From positions 37,246,912 through 37,310,911 of the forward strand of contig CM037782.1 of assembly GCA_021229015.1 (NCBI GenBank): DNA of 64,000 nt, written 5' to 3'. A model generated the notes under the pieces. It was not told the origin of the DNA, did not search any database, and saw nothing but the letters and a program-made list of their open reading frames with translations. This document shows positions 24,395-35,521 of the stretch, in pieces (the first letter of the stretch is position 1; each line of letters starts with the position of its first letter). The position numbers and the translations under genes are program-made. This DNA is from Solen grandis. Taxonomy: Eukaryota; Mollusca; Bivalvia; Adapedonta; Solenidae.

Positions 24395-24575
24395 AGGGTG
24401 GTTCCAGGACTAGTTCACCCAGTGTCTGATTAATGTAACTGGGTGTGGGCATCATGCCACACATCTACAGCATGATACTGCAGTGTGGCAGCATTATCTG
24501 TCTCATGTAGACATCGTCTCCAAATGACTGAAATACTGTCGGTGCAACGTTAAACCCAACAAACAAACCTCTTTC
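24395..24575 (+). mobile_element. SINE, head-truncated copy
   Basis: Plus-strand body: GGTTCCAGGACTAGTTCACC, GCATCATGCCACACATCTAC, GATACTGCAGTGTGGCAGCA, AATGACTGAAATACTGTCGG, and the tail AACAAACAAAC. The tRNA-like head is absent. Confidence 0.7.
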
Positions 24576-24799
24576 CATATTGTGGAAAGTGTTTTACATT
24601 AATCTACAATAATCTAAATATTCAACTGGTTCACTGCATCAAAGTTTGTAAAAACTGAGGCCCGGCGTGCAAATTAAAATATGAGATAATATGTTGTTAA
24701 GGGTGATGATTGAATAACGAATGAGATAAGTTGATGTTTAGTTTAATGAAGTATAAGAAAATAATGTATAAAAAGTAAATATAGTAAGTGAACAAGGGT

Positions 24800-25155
24800 C
24801 AGGACTGCCACAAAATACGCCCATCACAGTATGGGGACTCTCAGAAATAGCTCAGAGAAACCTAAATCCCATTAGTTAATGAATGTTACTTATTAAAACA
24901 ATCATGTTGAAAGTTTGAAAAGGATTGGTCCAACAGTATTGAAGTTAGAGCCCAGACAATCACAATTTCAAGTATTTTGTGTACGTCAAGGGTCATAACT
25001 TTTAGGTCTTTCACGCGATAATGCTGGATATCGAACTCATCCGTGATATTATGGCCATGCACATGTGTGAAAAGTTTGAAAAGGATTGGGCTAACGGTAT
25101 TGAAGTTAGAGCCTGGACAATCACAATTTCAAGTATTTTGTGTACGTCAAGGGAT
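24800..25155. repeat. ATACGCCCATC repeat, left half of a split copy
   Basis: Starts near 24817 with ATACGCCCATC and carries ~155-bp internal units (AGTTTGAAAAGGATTGGTCC, GAAGTTAGAGCC, TTGTGTACGTCAAGGG). It stops abruptly at 25155 in the middle of a unit. The unit continues at 40266 after the 15.1-kb element. Confidence 0.75.
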
Positions 25156-25660
25156 CCCTTACGAAAACCACTTTCTGACAACACACTTGCACTGAACTGG
25201 TAATAAGCTAACACAGCAATGATTTCTAACTGACTTTAAAAAGTGCTGTCTGACAATTCACTGAAATCCACAGGGTTTCACACTGGTATGAAAAAAAAAA
25301 ATCTTGAAACACACTGACAGATAATTTCATACTGTTGCCAGTCTCTGACATCAGACTGGCAGTACAACTGGTTATAAACAGATTAGAATCAGTGCCAAAA
25401 GGAGGTATGACGACACACTGACAATAACCTGACATTAAATGGAAAGAATAACAGACATGACATTAGACTGACAATAAAAAACTTTGACTTTTAATATTTC
25501 AGACTTATATCTGAGTATAAGCTGACATTAATAACATTTTAACTAAACAGCAGCAGTGATCGCTTCTGATCTGACAATAAACTGACAATAATTTTCTTTA
25601 TCATTTCTTAACAAACTTGTATACTGACAACACACTGGCAACAAAATTTTTTATCATACT
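25156..25660. repeat. left subterminal word array of the giant element
   Basis: TCTGACA, ACTGACA, CTGACAAT and ACTGGCA words recur every 15-40 bp, mostly in one orientation (for example near 25240, 25310, 25415, 25470, 25580, 25625). The mirror array lies at 39560-40265. Confidence 0.75.
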
Positions 25661-26559
25661 TATACCACAGACCCTATCAATAGATTAACTTTAGAAAAAG
25701 TGTTTTTTAAAAGCAAGCTTAAAGGCGTATTTCACAATAGTGCCATTTTACTATATAGACAAAGAAGGAAAATCAAAACTTGCGGACAGTTTTTTTTTAA
25801 CTTGGCATGATTATATAGAGAATCACATCAGGAACAAATTTATGGAATAAAAAAAGGCAGTCACTATGCTATTTTTGGAGTTATCTGCCCCTGAAAGTGT
25901 GTTTTTGGCTTTTTTCTTCAATTTTCAAGGGCAGATAACTCAGTATTATGGGTCATCAACTCCAAATTTCATTTTAACTCGATGTTTGATATTATATCCC
26001 CTATCACTGTGCAAAAGATGTAGAAATTCTATTCAGCAGATTTTATACTCTAATTGTAAACGCAAAATATAAAGAAATATTCTTAATTTTTTCAAGAAAA
26101 ATGCTATATGTCTTTTGCTAAATATTGTGAGAAATTAATTTAATGGAATTTTTTAAAATTTTTAAAAAAATTGAAATAAAATAGAGTACCAAAAGGCTTG
26201 AGTATTGAGTTATCTGCCCTTGAAAATGAAAGAAAAATGAAAAAAAAATGGCGCTATTGTTAAATACCCCTTTGTCAAGATGATACTATATCGCTCAGGT
26301 TGGACCTCTACATTTACAAGGTAAACTAATTATAGACAAGAAATTGTCAGAAGACAATAAAGCTCGCCAGGCAGAGCGCTTTACAACTAGAGCTATCACT
26401 AAATACGATTAATATCCAAACACAGCGTCTTGTCTCTATGAAAAAGAGGGACGGGACAGGAAATACACACATACAGACAAGATAAAGAACAAGATTCCAA
26501 TATAACACCCCCCCCCCACACACACACTAACATACTACAGTAGTATAGGCATAAATACA
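25661..26559. other. spacer inside the giant element, no gene seen
   Basis: AT-rich. 26340-26460 resembles a truncated start of repeat family B (CTAGAGCTATCACTAAATAC). A C9 run and CA repeats lie at 26508-26526. Confidence 0.4.
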
Positions 26560-26941
26560 CCACTTTCTAGTCAGTATTCTACTTTCTAATAAGGTGAATA
26601 AACCCCGCCCCCTGGCAGCCATGATTTTTAATGATTGGAATAATTTGAACAATCTTGGTAGAGAGTCACCCAATGACATGTGCAAATTTTTTTTGAAATC
26701 CGGCCAGTAGTTTTGGCAACCATATTTCTGCACAGAATCAAAATATTTGAACAACTTTGAAAGAGCATCACCCAAGGAACTATTAAGTGTCATAAAAATT
26801 GGCCAAGTATTTTAGCTTGAGATGTCGATAAAAGAAAAGTGTTTACGTCAGACTCACACACGGACGGATGTGCAACACTTGCCAGACAACAGGTAATCAC
26901 AATAGCTCATCTTGAGCACGTTGTGCTCAGGTGAGCTAAAA
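26560..26941. repeat. palindrome-ended repeat family A copy
   Basis: Internal family text (CCCCGCCCCCTGGCAGCCAT, CCGGCCAGTAGTTTTGG) and the right-end palindrome AGCTCATCTTGAGCACG..GTGCTCAGGTGAGC, ending at 26941. It sits downstream of the transposase stop codon. Confidence 0.7.
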
Positions 26942-27017
26942 ATTGCTAATATTTAAACTTTTCAGCTTTACACAATAAATTTTCTTTCATTTATATGTAA
27001 CTGAACAGCTTCTACAG

Positions 27018-30000
27018 TTAATCACATTCAAAATAATTTGGCAATTCACTAATATAGAGCTCATTTCCAATTTCCATGTATACACATTTTGCAATTATAT
27101 GATCTAAATAAACTACAATTAAATGGTCAGTTTCATGAACTTTTTTTATGTGCAATTCTGTGTGTTGATTATGGATGCTTCCCATTTGTTCAAATGACTG
27201 CATTAAGGCCATTGCCCTTTCAGTCCCAATTTGTACAAAATACTTGATTTGTCCATATGCGAGAGCTGCATTGTGCTTGAATTTCACTGTGTAAGAATTT
27301 CTCTTTGACACTCGCGAATAAGATGATGAATGATAAACTGAGCCATGCATATAAACTCGTTTGAAAATCTTAACTGGGGTATTGTTTTCTGCTTGAACAA
27401 AATTCAGCAATGTAATCCGTTCATAATGTGGGAGATTTGATATTTTTTTCTTTTCTGTTGCTCCCACCACATGCATATCTTCCATCAGTGGCTCTTTCAG
27501 GGTAACCCGATGTTTCTTTGAAAGCAAATCCAGTATTTTTGCAGCAGTTTCATTCTCTTGTTTGAATTTTCGGCTGTAGAATGGGAGTTTTTGAGAAAAC
27601 ACAACTGCATTTAAAATCTGTCCATCCACATGCTGTGTTCCATGGAAAAAATTTCCCAACTCTCCATTATAGTCCTCAAAAGAGAAACAAGATGAAGTCC
27701 AAAGTGGTCCTAACTGACGAACAGTGTCTGGAATATGAAGGAGTAGATGAAAATTTATTGTCATATATTTTTCACCATATAGATTTTCCATTAACAGACA
27801 GAATGAACGGAAACATTTTCCACTTTCCTCGATGTCTTCAATAGAGATTGAAGTTGACAACAGCAAATATATACCCTTCACAAGGTACATGAAATGATCA
27901 TAATACAAATCAGGTAATATTCCTTTCAAACAAATAGGACTGTAGTGCAGGAGCCAAACTCTCAATTCCGATGCCTTGAAGTGCTTTAAATGTTCCTTAA
28001 TTGACCTTGGTGTTCTGGTTACGGAATTGGGCGGGCAGATACTTAAGAGCCTCTGGTCTACTTTATCCACCTTGTCACCAATGTAACATGCGCCAGACTT
28101 ATTTGCAACATTAAACCAAACTGTAAGCATTCGTTTCACCACCCCATGACACACAGTATGCATGTAATCAACAGAAATGCTGTTCACAACATTGAAGGAC
28201 TTTAGGTCAAAAAATGCACATTTTTTCTTTATGCCAACCACCGGTTTTTTTTTGGCAAGTGCATCCTTTGCATTTTCTAATATACTTTCAGAAGTTCGTG
28301 CTTTTGTAAATCCAGCAGCTGATTCAACATTGAATGGGTACGCATGTGCATGCCCTTTACCGCTTTTAACAGTTTTACCCTTTTCTTCACAAAATGAACA
28401 ACCATAGTTACCATTGTGGTGTACCTTTTGAAGGAAATCATCCTTTGCAGGTGTGTCAAAGTGTCCTGTAAGAGCAACAATTCTTGAATGAACTGTACCG
28501 ACAGAAGTTTTGAATGATTCTCCATTGATTTCTAAATGCTTTAATTCATTAATGATTGGTTTAAACATTACATTCATGTCGGGCTTTCTTTTTCCACTCC
28601 ACAAACCTGCAAGTATTCTATACTTTGATTGAGTCCTATTTTCAGGAGGGAGTTCATTAATCTGGCAGTACACAGGCCAGAGATGGAAAGAGGATGATTT
28701 GAATACTGATACACCATCTGTATTCACTTTCAGTGACATATTGAATTTTTCACTTAAAATTCTATTATTTTCAAATAATGCTTTGTACATTTCCCCATCA
28801 AACACATCTTCGATATTCTGGGTATCCTGTCTTACTCTTGTGAATCTGTATTGCAGGAGGTCACAAAATCTGTCATCAGCAAAAAAGGACTGAATCTGAC
28901 CTGTGATAGAAAGTTTGATAAATTGTGAAATATCTTTTGTAACCTTTTTACATGACTTGCAATAGTCATTTCCACCCATTTCAGTTAAGCACTGGTTACA
29001 ATACCTACTTATTTCCATTGGAGTATCACAACAGTTCACGAAAGCTTTCTTTAACTGACTGACACTTGAAAAATAGTGACAGCCTTCAGGCAAGTGTGCT
29101 TTAATTACTGACAAAAGGTCAATCAAAGCTGCACCTGTAATTTTATGACACATTGCATATTGCAATATCAATACGGCACTTTCATCTGCTGACAATTTAC
29201 ACTCTTCATATAATTTCTTATCATTTTCCACAACATTTAAATCTGTTTCATCTTCAGAAAATTCACTGTTAGTGTCAATAGCATAATCTTCAAAATCAGA
29301 GTCACTTAAAACACTGTTTGTATCATATTCACTTTCCTGGTAATCCTGATCAGACTGAACATATTCTCCTTCTTCAACTGTACAATTATCTGTCACCACC
29401 TTCTGAGTTTTATCTGAATCCCTCAAGGCACCAGATGCACTAAAAACAAAAGAAATAAACATAATAATTATATTATAATTAAAAACAAGTGGGCCATGAT
29501 GGCCCTTAATCACTCACCTGAGTATCATTGCTAGATGGAAGTATAATCTGGAATAAAATTGCCTAATGATAGTGTAAAATGCGTAATATGTTATTTTTAG
29601 AGAATATATTTAAAGTTTTTACTATAATTATGTACATAAAAGGCAAATTAGCCCCAACCCCTGGTGGCCATGTTTGTTTCACAGATCGGAATAATTTGAA
29701 CAACCTCGGTAAAGGTTACCCATAGGACGTCTGTGCCAAATTACTTTGAAAACTGGCCTATAGTTTTGGAGAAGTTGCTTAAAGTTTTCACTATATACAT
29801 AAAATTCAAATTAGCCCCACCCCTGGCGACCATGTTATTTTACGGATAGGATCTTAGCAGAGGGCCTCCAAAGGAACATCAGTGCCAAATTATATTGAAA
29901 TCTGGCCAATAGTTTCGAAGAAGTAGTTGCTTAAAGTTTTCACTATATACATTTGAGGCAAATAAGCACTGTCCCTTGGCCCCTTTTTATGAATCTGAAT

Positions 30001-33000
30001 AATTTGAACAACCTTGGTATAGGTCGTTTAAAGGTTTATCTATATACATATAAGGCAAATAAGCCCCGCCCCTGGCGGCCATGTTCTTTTTACGGATCGA
30101 AATTATTTTAGCAAACTTTGTAGACATCCACCCAAGGGACATCTGTGCCAAATTAGTTTGACATCTGGCCAGTAGTTTTAGAGGAGAAGATTTTTTTAAG
30201 TTTTTGAAAATCATTTTTATTTCCGTTGCCATAGCAACCAGAGTTCTTAATGGATCAACTTTATTTGAGTATCTTTTGTGAAGGTTCACCCAAGGAACAT
30301 CCCTGCCAAGTTTCATTAAATTCTGTCCAGTGGTATCAGAGATGTTGTTTAAAGAAAAATGTTGACAACAAAATAAATAAAATAAATAAATAAAAATAAA
30401 CTTTGGCATTATTATTTTTGGTAATTTGCAATCAATTATCATCAATATTAATAAGAATGATTTTGTGGTCCCAATAAAACTGTTCACTTGGATTATACAA
30501 CTTTCATACTTGTCTAAAGAAATCCTCCTTTTCTTGCGCTGGTAGCATTTCGTTGATTTAGGCTGGCTTGCTGCAGGATTATCATCTTGAAGATATTGAC
30601 AGTATAGTCGTTTTACTTTCTTACTGGAGTCCTTGGAAAGATCTGCAAAAATCACAGAATGTTACAAGTAACTGGTGTAGCACACAACATACAAGGCCCC
30701 TATTGGCTGTGCATATTTGACTATTTTCATTATAACAGTAACCAGAAATTTGGTTTAAGGAAAGAAAAAAAAAATTTTTTTTTTTTTTTTTTTTACTATA
30801 CATGACAGGTACACTTGTCAGTTTTTTCTCCCTTCTTGAGAACATATCAACTGTTTTATATGTATCCTATAAAATTGTCTTTGAAGCCCTGCTGACTTCT
30901 GGATTTATCATATAACGATGACCAGCCTTTTACTGGTGGAGGAAGATTATGAAAGCAGAGGCATCTGGGTAAAACCACAACTGCAAAGCCAGCTAGAAAG
31001 CTTCCTCAAGTTACATACATTTTTGTGCTCTGAAGGAAAAATATTAACAGTAACATGTCACCAAATCAATGATTAAATATTACCTTTATCTTTTTTGTCC
31101 ATATTTTCTGGAAAACGGCAATTCCAAACCTGGTATGAAGAAATAAATAACATAATTACACCAATTAATGCTGAATAAAAACAAGAGCTGGCCATAAGAC
31201 TGCATACTTGACAATTCCATTGACTTCTTGTCAGTATTATTAGGCTAAGTTCAAAGGGGGCCATAATTCAAGCAAAATGCAATGCAGAATTACCTGCCCT
31301 GATAGTTGGAGTTGGAATAAAGTTATAATCCATTATAAGCCTTAGCTGTGGAGACTTTTAGGTTGATCCCAAAAAATTAACCTTGGAGACTAAATCCAAA
31401 AGGAGACATAATTCACTCAAAATTCAATGCAGAGTTAACTCCAAAAAACTTAATCTGTAACGCCAACACCAGCAGGAGTGTAATAGCCAGTCCTTATTCT
31501 TCAAGCTAAAAACATAACCAATGAATACCTTTTTAAATATTATTCTACATAAATCATGCTCATGAAACAAAGTGAAACTGTGAAATCAACTTCCTTTCAT
31601 TCTTATATATAGTTAACAAGAAATCTGTGAGCTACTTCTCACTTTATATACCCCCGTTCTTAAAGGATACATTAGAATTGATTGTTTGTTTCATGGGCTT
31701 TAACGTCCCGACAGTATTTCAGTCATTTGGAGACGATGTCTACTTGAGACAGATATAGTGCTGCCACACTGCAGTATCACGCCGTAGACATCTGGCATGA
31801 TACCACACCCAGTCACATTATCCTGACACCAAGCCAACCAGTCCTGGAACTACCCTTATATGCTGAGCGCCAGGCAAGGGAGCTATACCAGTACCATTTT
31901 CAACAACTTTGGTATGTCAAGGCCAGGGCTCGAACCCACAACCTCCTGCACCGGAGGCGGACGCTCTAACCACTAGACCATCAGGGACGGTCATTAGAAT
32001 TGTGATCATCTAAATAAAGCAATAGTCAAAGTCATTATTTAGCAGGAAGTGTGTGTAAGATATGGCTGAAAAGGGGGAGGGGCAGTATGGGACCCTATAC
32101 AAAACCCCTGTACCAGATTTTATGTGGCTGTAATATTTAGTTGGTGAGAAAATGCAACAAACATTTTTACTCTACATACTAAGCAGAACAAGAGGGCCAT
32201 GATGGCCCTAGATCGCTCACCTGAGTTTCATGCTCTCAAGAGTTGAAATAGAAAACAAAAGTAGTTGGGTTATCTGAATGTGAAAGTAGAATTTAAAAAA
32301 ATTAGCCATTGCCATAGTTCTTCAAAGATCAAGATTATTTTTGCAACTTTTGTGAAGGTTCACCTAAGGAACATCCCTGCCAAGTTTAATTAAATAATGT
32401 CCAATGGTTTAAGAGGAAATGTTGTTTAAAGGTTTCTCTATATACATATAAAGCAAATAAGCCTCGCCCCTGGCAGCCATGTTTTTTTACAGATCGAAAT
32501 AATTTTAGCAATCTTGGTAGACATCGACCAAAGGAACATCTGTGCCAAATTATTTTGACATCTGGCCAGTAGTTTTGGAGGAGATTTTTTTTAAAGTTTT
32601 CAATTATTTTTCTTTTTGTTGCCATGGCAGCCAGAGTTCTTCATGGATCAAATTTATCTGAGTAACTTTTGTGAAGGTTCACCCAAGGAACATCCCTGCC
32701 AAGTTTCATTAAATTCTGTTTAGCGGTTTCAGAGGAGATTTCGTTTAAAGAAAATTGTTGACGACGCACGACGACTGACGCCAGACACCGGGTGATCACA
32801 ATAGCTCACCTTTTAAAAATGCACCGAGTCATTCGAAAGGAAGTGGATGTCCAATATGATCAAAAAGGGGAGGCGCAGTATGGGACCCTATACTGAAGCC
32901 ATGTACCAAACAGAACCTGCAATCTCTGGACCTATTTTTACATTCAACTAAGGATACATGGAATTTAACATTTTAATCTTCAAATGAAAGCATGTATTAT

Positions 33001-34464
33001 ACAATATCATGTACATTTATCCAGGTGACTTCTGTTCACACTGACTTACCCTTGGTTGATAAACTGTCCAGATATTTAGTGGAGGCCAGTATGACCATCT
33101 TTAGGCTGAACTCTGTCAAGGTACCAAGGATGACCATGGTCAGATGGGTGACAGGTGGCCATTCCAAGAGTCTGAAACAAACACTTAGCTGGCTAGAAGA
33201 CAAAACATTTAACATTATTTAAGAGCAAAAAACAAACAAAACAAAAACAGATTATAGACTCTATTAACTCTAATGAAATAAAATTGAAAAAAAAAAGAAA
33301 AAAAGAAAGAACAAAATGTAGCATTTTGATTAATGTTGATTGATGAGTTTAGAGAGAGAGAGAGATGATAAACTTGATGTGGAATGCTCCACAGCCACCT
33401 GAATATTTGTGATCGTACATCTTGACACTCAAGACGTAAGCCTATTATGTACATATAGGTAGCCTCTCGGCCAAAATGCTAACTCATCTCACCTGAATAT
33501 CAGAGAGAGAGAGAGATAAACTTGATCCACAGCCACCTGCATGAATTTGTGATCTTACATCTAGACCCTGACTATATTTGTGTAGATCTACATGTATGTA
33601 TACATAATTATATAATTATATGCAGGTGACGGCCCAAATGCTGATCCGATATTTTAATAAGAGAGAGAGTAAGAGAGAGAGCTTGTGGATGAAGTCTTTC
33701 ATAATAAAGCAAAAACGGAGAGAAAAAAAAACTTTGCAGAAAGAGTTTCAGTATTGCGTTGTCGTTTATACCCTCATGCCATATTGATTACATGAATTCA
33801 TGACGTAGAACATTATGTATAAGTGACGTAATATTTAATGTGCAAGTTAAAGTAAAAAAAACTGTGTTTTGTAAAATTGTGATTCAGGATATTTATGGGA
33901 TATATTGATAAACAGTATGTTTCAATCTCATTTGTGTAGTTTGAAAGATGAAGTCTACATAATATCTTGCTGAACCTGACCCTCTTATAAATTTTTTAAA
34001 AGTGTCTTGATTACCATAAAGAACATTTATTTAATGGTGTGAAATGAATTACATATGCTTTACAGTAAGAAACACAAACATGCGAATAACAAATATAGGT
34101 TATTTGAATGAAAAAAAACTAAATTCCGGAATTATTTTGGGTTACTTTATATTTTCATAAAAACACTGTGCATCAAAAAAATGCAATATGTACGAGGGTA
34201 CAGCAATATGTACAGCAAGGGTTCAATACCAAAAACATTCTTTAAAGAAGAAAAAAATATATAAAAGCAGCTGAGTTAGAACCCATGGCTTCCTTGTTCA
34301 AATAAATGCACTCTCATGCTTGGCTTTAAATTTACCTTCAATTTTTCATCAAGAGACTTTAGAAACTTCTGTGGGTTCAGTAAGGCCTTGGTTTGCTGGA
34401 ACTGGAAATACTTGCTGGCCGATCCACCACCTTCATCAATGATATTTTCATAACTGTCTCCCAT
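27018..34464 (-). CDS. tnp2/CACTA-type transposase, four exons, ~909 aa
   Basis: Exons in transcript order: 34464-34336, 31129-31084, 30642-30510, 29439-27018. Each border has GT..AG (donors GTAAAT, GTAATA, GTATGA), and phases fit at every join (129+46+133+2422 nt = 910 codons). The ATG at 34464 follows an in-frame stop. The N-terminus is Lys-rich (residues 50-100), then a very acidic stretch (about 120-170). A Cys pair-pair knuckle lies near 247-265 (YCNQC...YCKSC). The Transposase_21 core has NTDGVSVF (Asp about 344), LWSGKRKP, GHFDTPAK (Asp about 431) and NGNYGCSFC. A DUF4218-like region has FHLLLHIP, LGPLW and FEDYNGELG (Glu about 691). It should cut and rejoin the element's ends in the nucleus. 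The last exon is open further upstream (to 29513), but those codons translate a repeat end and follow the acceptor. No stop or frameshift is seen. Family is firm, the exact 5' end less so. Confidence 0.8.
29485..30400. repeat. repeat family A copy inside a transposase intron
   Basis: Starts AACAAGTGGGCCATGATGGC, CACTCACCTGAG. It has several internal units with GCAAATAAGCCCCGCCCCTG and CTGGCCAGTAGTTTT, and ends near 30400 in AAATAAATAAATA instead of the usual palindrome. It lies wholly within the intron 29440-30509. Confidence 0.75.
30915..31012. mobile_element. SINE core fragment
   Basis: CGATGACCAGC..TGGTGGAGGAAGA..ATCTGGGTAAAACCAC..AGCCAGCTAGAAAGCTTCCT matches, worn, the body of the SINE at 8985-9233. 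Confidence 0.5.
31680..31993 (-). mobile_element. tRNA-derived SINE, near-complete copy
   Basis: Minus strand: the head starts near 31993 with CCGTCCCTGATGGTCTAGTG (A-box-like) and has the B box GGGTTCGAGCCC (31927-31938). The body (GTGTGGTATCATGCCAGATG, GACTGAAATACTGTCGGG) and a CAAACAA tail end at 31680. Best reference copy of this family in the window; it lies in a transposase intron. Confidence 0.85.
32187..32812. repeat. repeat family A copy
   Basis: Starts AACAAGAGGGCCATGATGGC and CGCTCACCTGAG, with internal GCCTCGCCCCTGGCAGCCAT. It ends ACGACGCACGACGACTGACG then GATCACAATAGCTCACC, with the final palindrome truncated. Intronic in the transposase gene. Confidence 0.8.
33050..33171 (-). 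other. possible additional exon, function unknown
   Basis: Bounded on the minus strand by TTGTTTCAG and a GTAAGT donor. Only one frame is open, giving LLEWPPVTHLTMVILG and STKYLDSLSTK. Its phases (needs two bases, leaves one) do not fit between the transposase exons 34336 and 31129, so it is either an alternative exon that needs another partner or chance. The plus strand is also open here. Confidence 0.2.
33354..33680. repeat. GAGA microsatellites in a duplicated segment
   Basis: (GA)n runs near 33354, 33503 and 33662, with a repeated context ATAAACTTGAT..CCACAGCCACCTG..TTTGTGATC at 33367-33416 and 33516-33555. Confidence 0.7.
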
Positions 34465-35521
34465 AAATTTTAATCTGCGCAGGTAAGTTTGTCTGTGTTT
34501 ACTTCTTTATAAATACATATCCAGGGAAGACACCTGTCAAAAAGCATATATATACATACAGAACCATTTTACTAAACATCACTTGACTTGCAGCATCATT
34601 GGACTCATGGTAATCTCAAAAATAGGGCCCCAGGAGTGCCACTAGTATCTTTTTTTTTTTTTTTTTTTACTTGGTAGCCTGTAGAATGCAATGACAGATG
34701 AAATTGGCTATTTTATTTCTGGCACGGGCTATATACGGCTTTTTAGCTGGAGTACATATAAGTTTTTCTAAGTGTATTTTCCAGAAATAACAAAGAAATA
34801 ATGACAATTAAACCTGTGAATACTGAATATACCCTATACGCGTAGCAGATCAAAACATTTTACTAACGTGACTCCAAGGATGGACATGTACAGCACATAA
34901 GTATGAACAGTACCTGTAGAACCATAGTGTCCGTTATTTGTTTATATCATAAAGCAGATGCTGACTGGCAAAATTGTATCCTTACCAAAAGCTTGGTATT
35001 CTTCCAGTATGGAAACAAAATTTAGATGAATAACTGATTCTAATTTCACCCTATAAAACTCATCACTTGACTCACGGCTAGTAAAATATTTCATGCAATC
35101 ACGATTTTGACATGCATTGCTGCGTCATTCTCTTTCCTTAGTATTTTAAAATGAACAGAAATCTTATGAAAACAAACAAATATTACCTTTTGTGCGCCAG
35201 TGGCTTTCCTTTCTGCAAGGATTCTGCCTATCTAAACGTTCAAAATTTGTCGTACGTAAATATTTTCCTGCTGCTTACAACATTGAAAAATACTAAGAAA
35301 TAACAAAATAAATAAAATGTATATATATATATGCTGTAAAAATGATCAGCGCTTCGTTGAGATCATCCTTACAACATATTGCAAGTAACCACCACCCCCG
35401 TATTGGAATATAGTTTAATGAAATGCAAGTCAGTTATTATTTAATTCCCACATTTTATCGACGCTGTAAGCGGTTACATTTTGCTGGAACGCTTGGCGGG
35501 CTTTTTTTGGAACCGAAAAAA
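34465..35521. promoter_or_regulatory. spacer between two divergent genes, probable shared promoter
   Basis: The transposase start (34464, minus) and the BEN start (35522, plus) face away from each other across 1.06 kb, so their promoters must lie here or in unseen 5' exons. No clear TATA box or known motif cluster was identified. A T18 run lies at 34651-34668. Confidence 0.4.

Noticed and set aside
29440..29513. Open frame extending the transposase exon upstream to an ATG at 29513
   Set aside because: The codons translate a repeat family A end and an intron. A good acceptor (TTTTTAG) lies at 29440-29446, and the upstream exons fit in phase.
33050..33222. Plus-strand 76-codon frame as a gene
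   Set aside because: Both strands are open here. The minus strand has better splice borders, but its phases fit no neighbour, so neither is called as a gene.
34455..34474. BH3-like motif LKFMGDSYENI suggesting a Bcl-2 family gene
   Set aside because: The exon from ATG 34464 joins in phase to 31129, 30642 and 29439 as the transposase N-terminus. The LKF part then lies 5' of the start, and no BH1 or BH2 motif follows.
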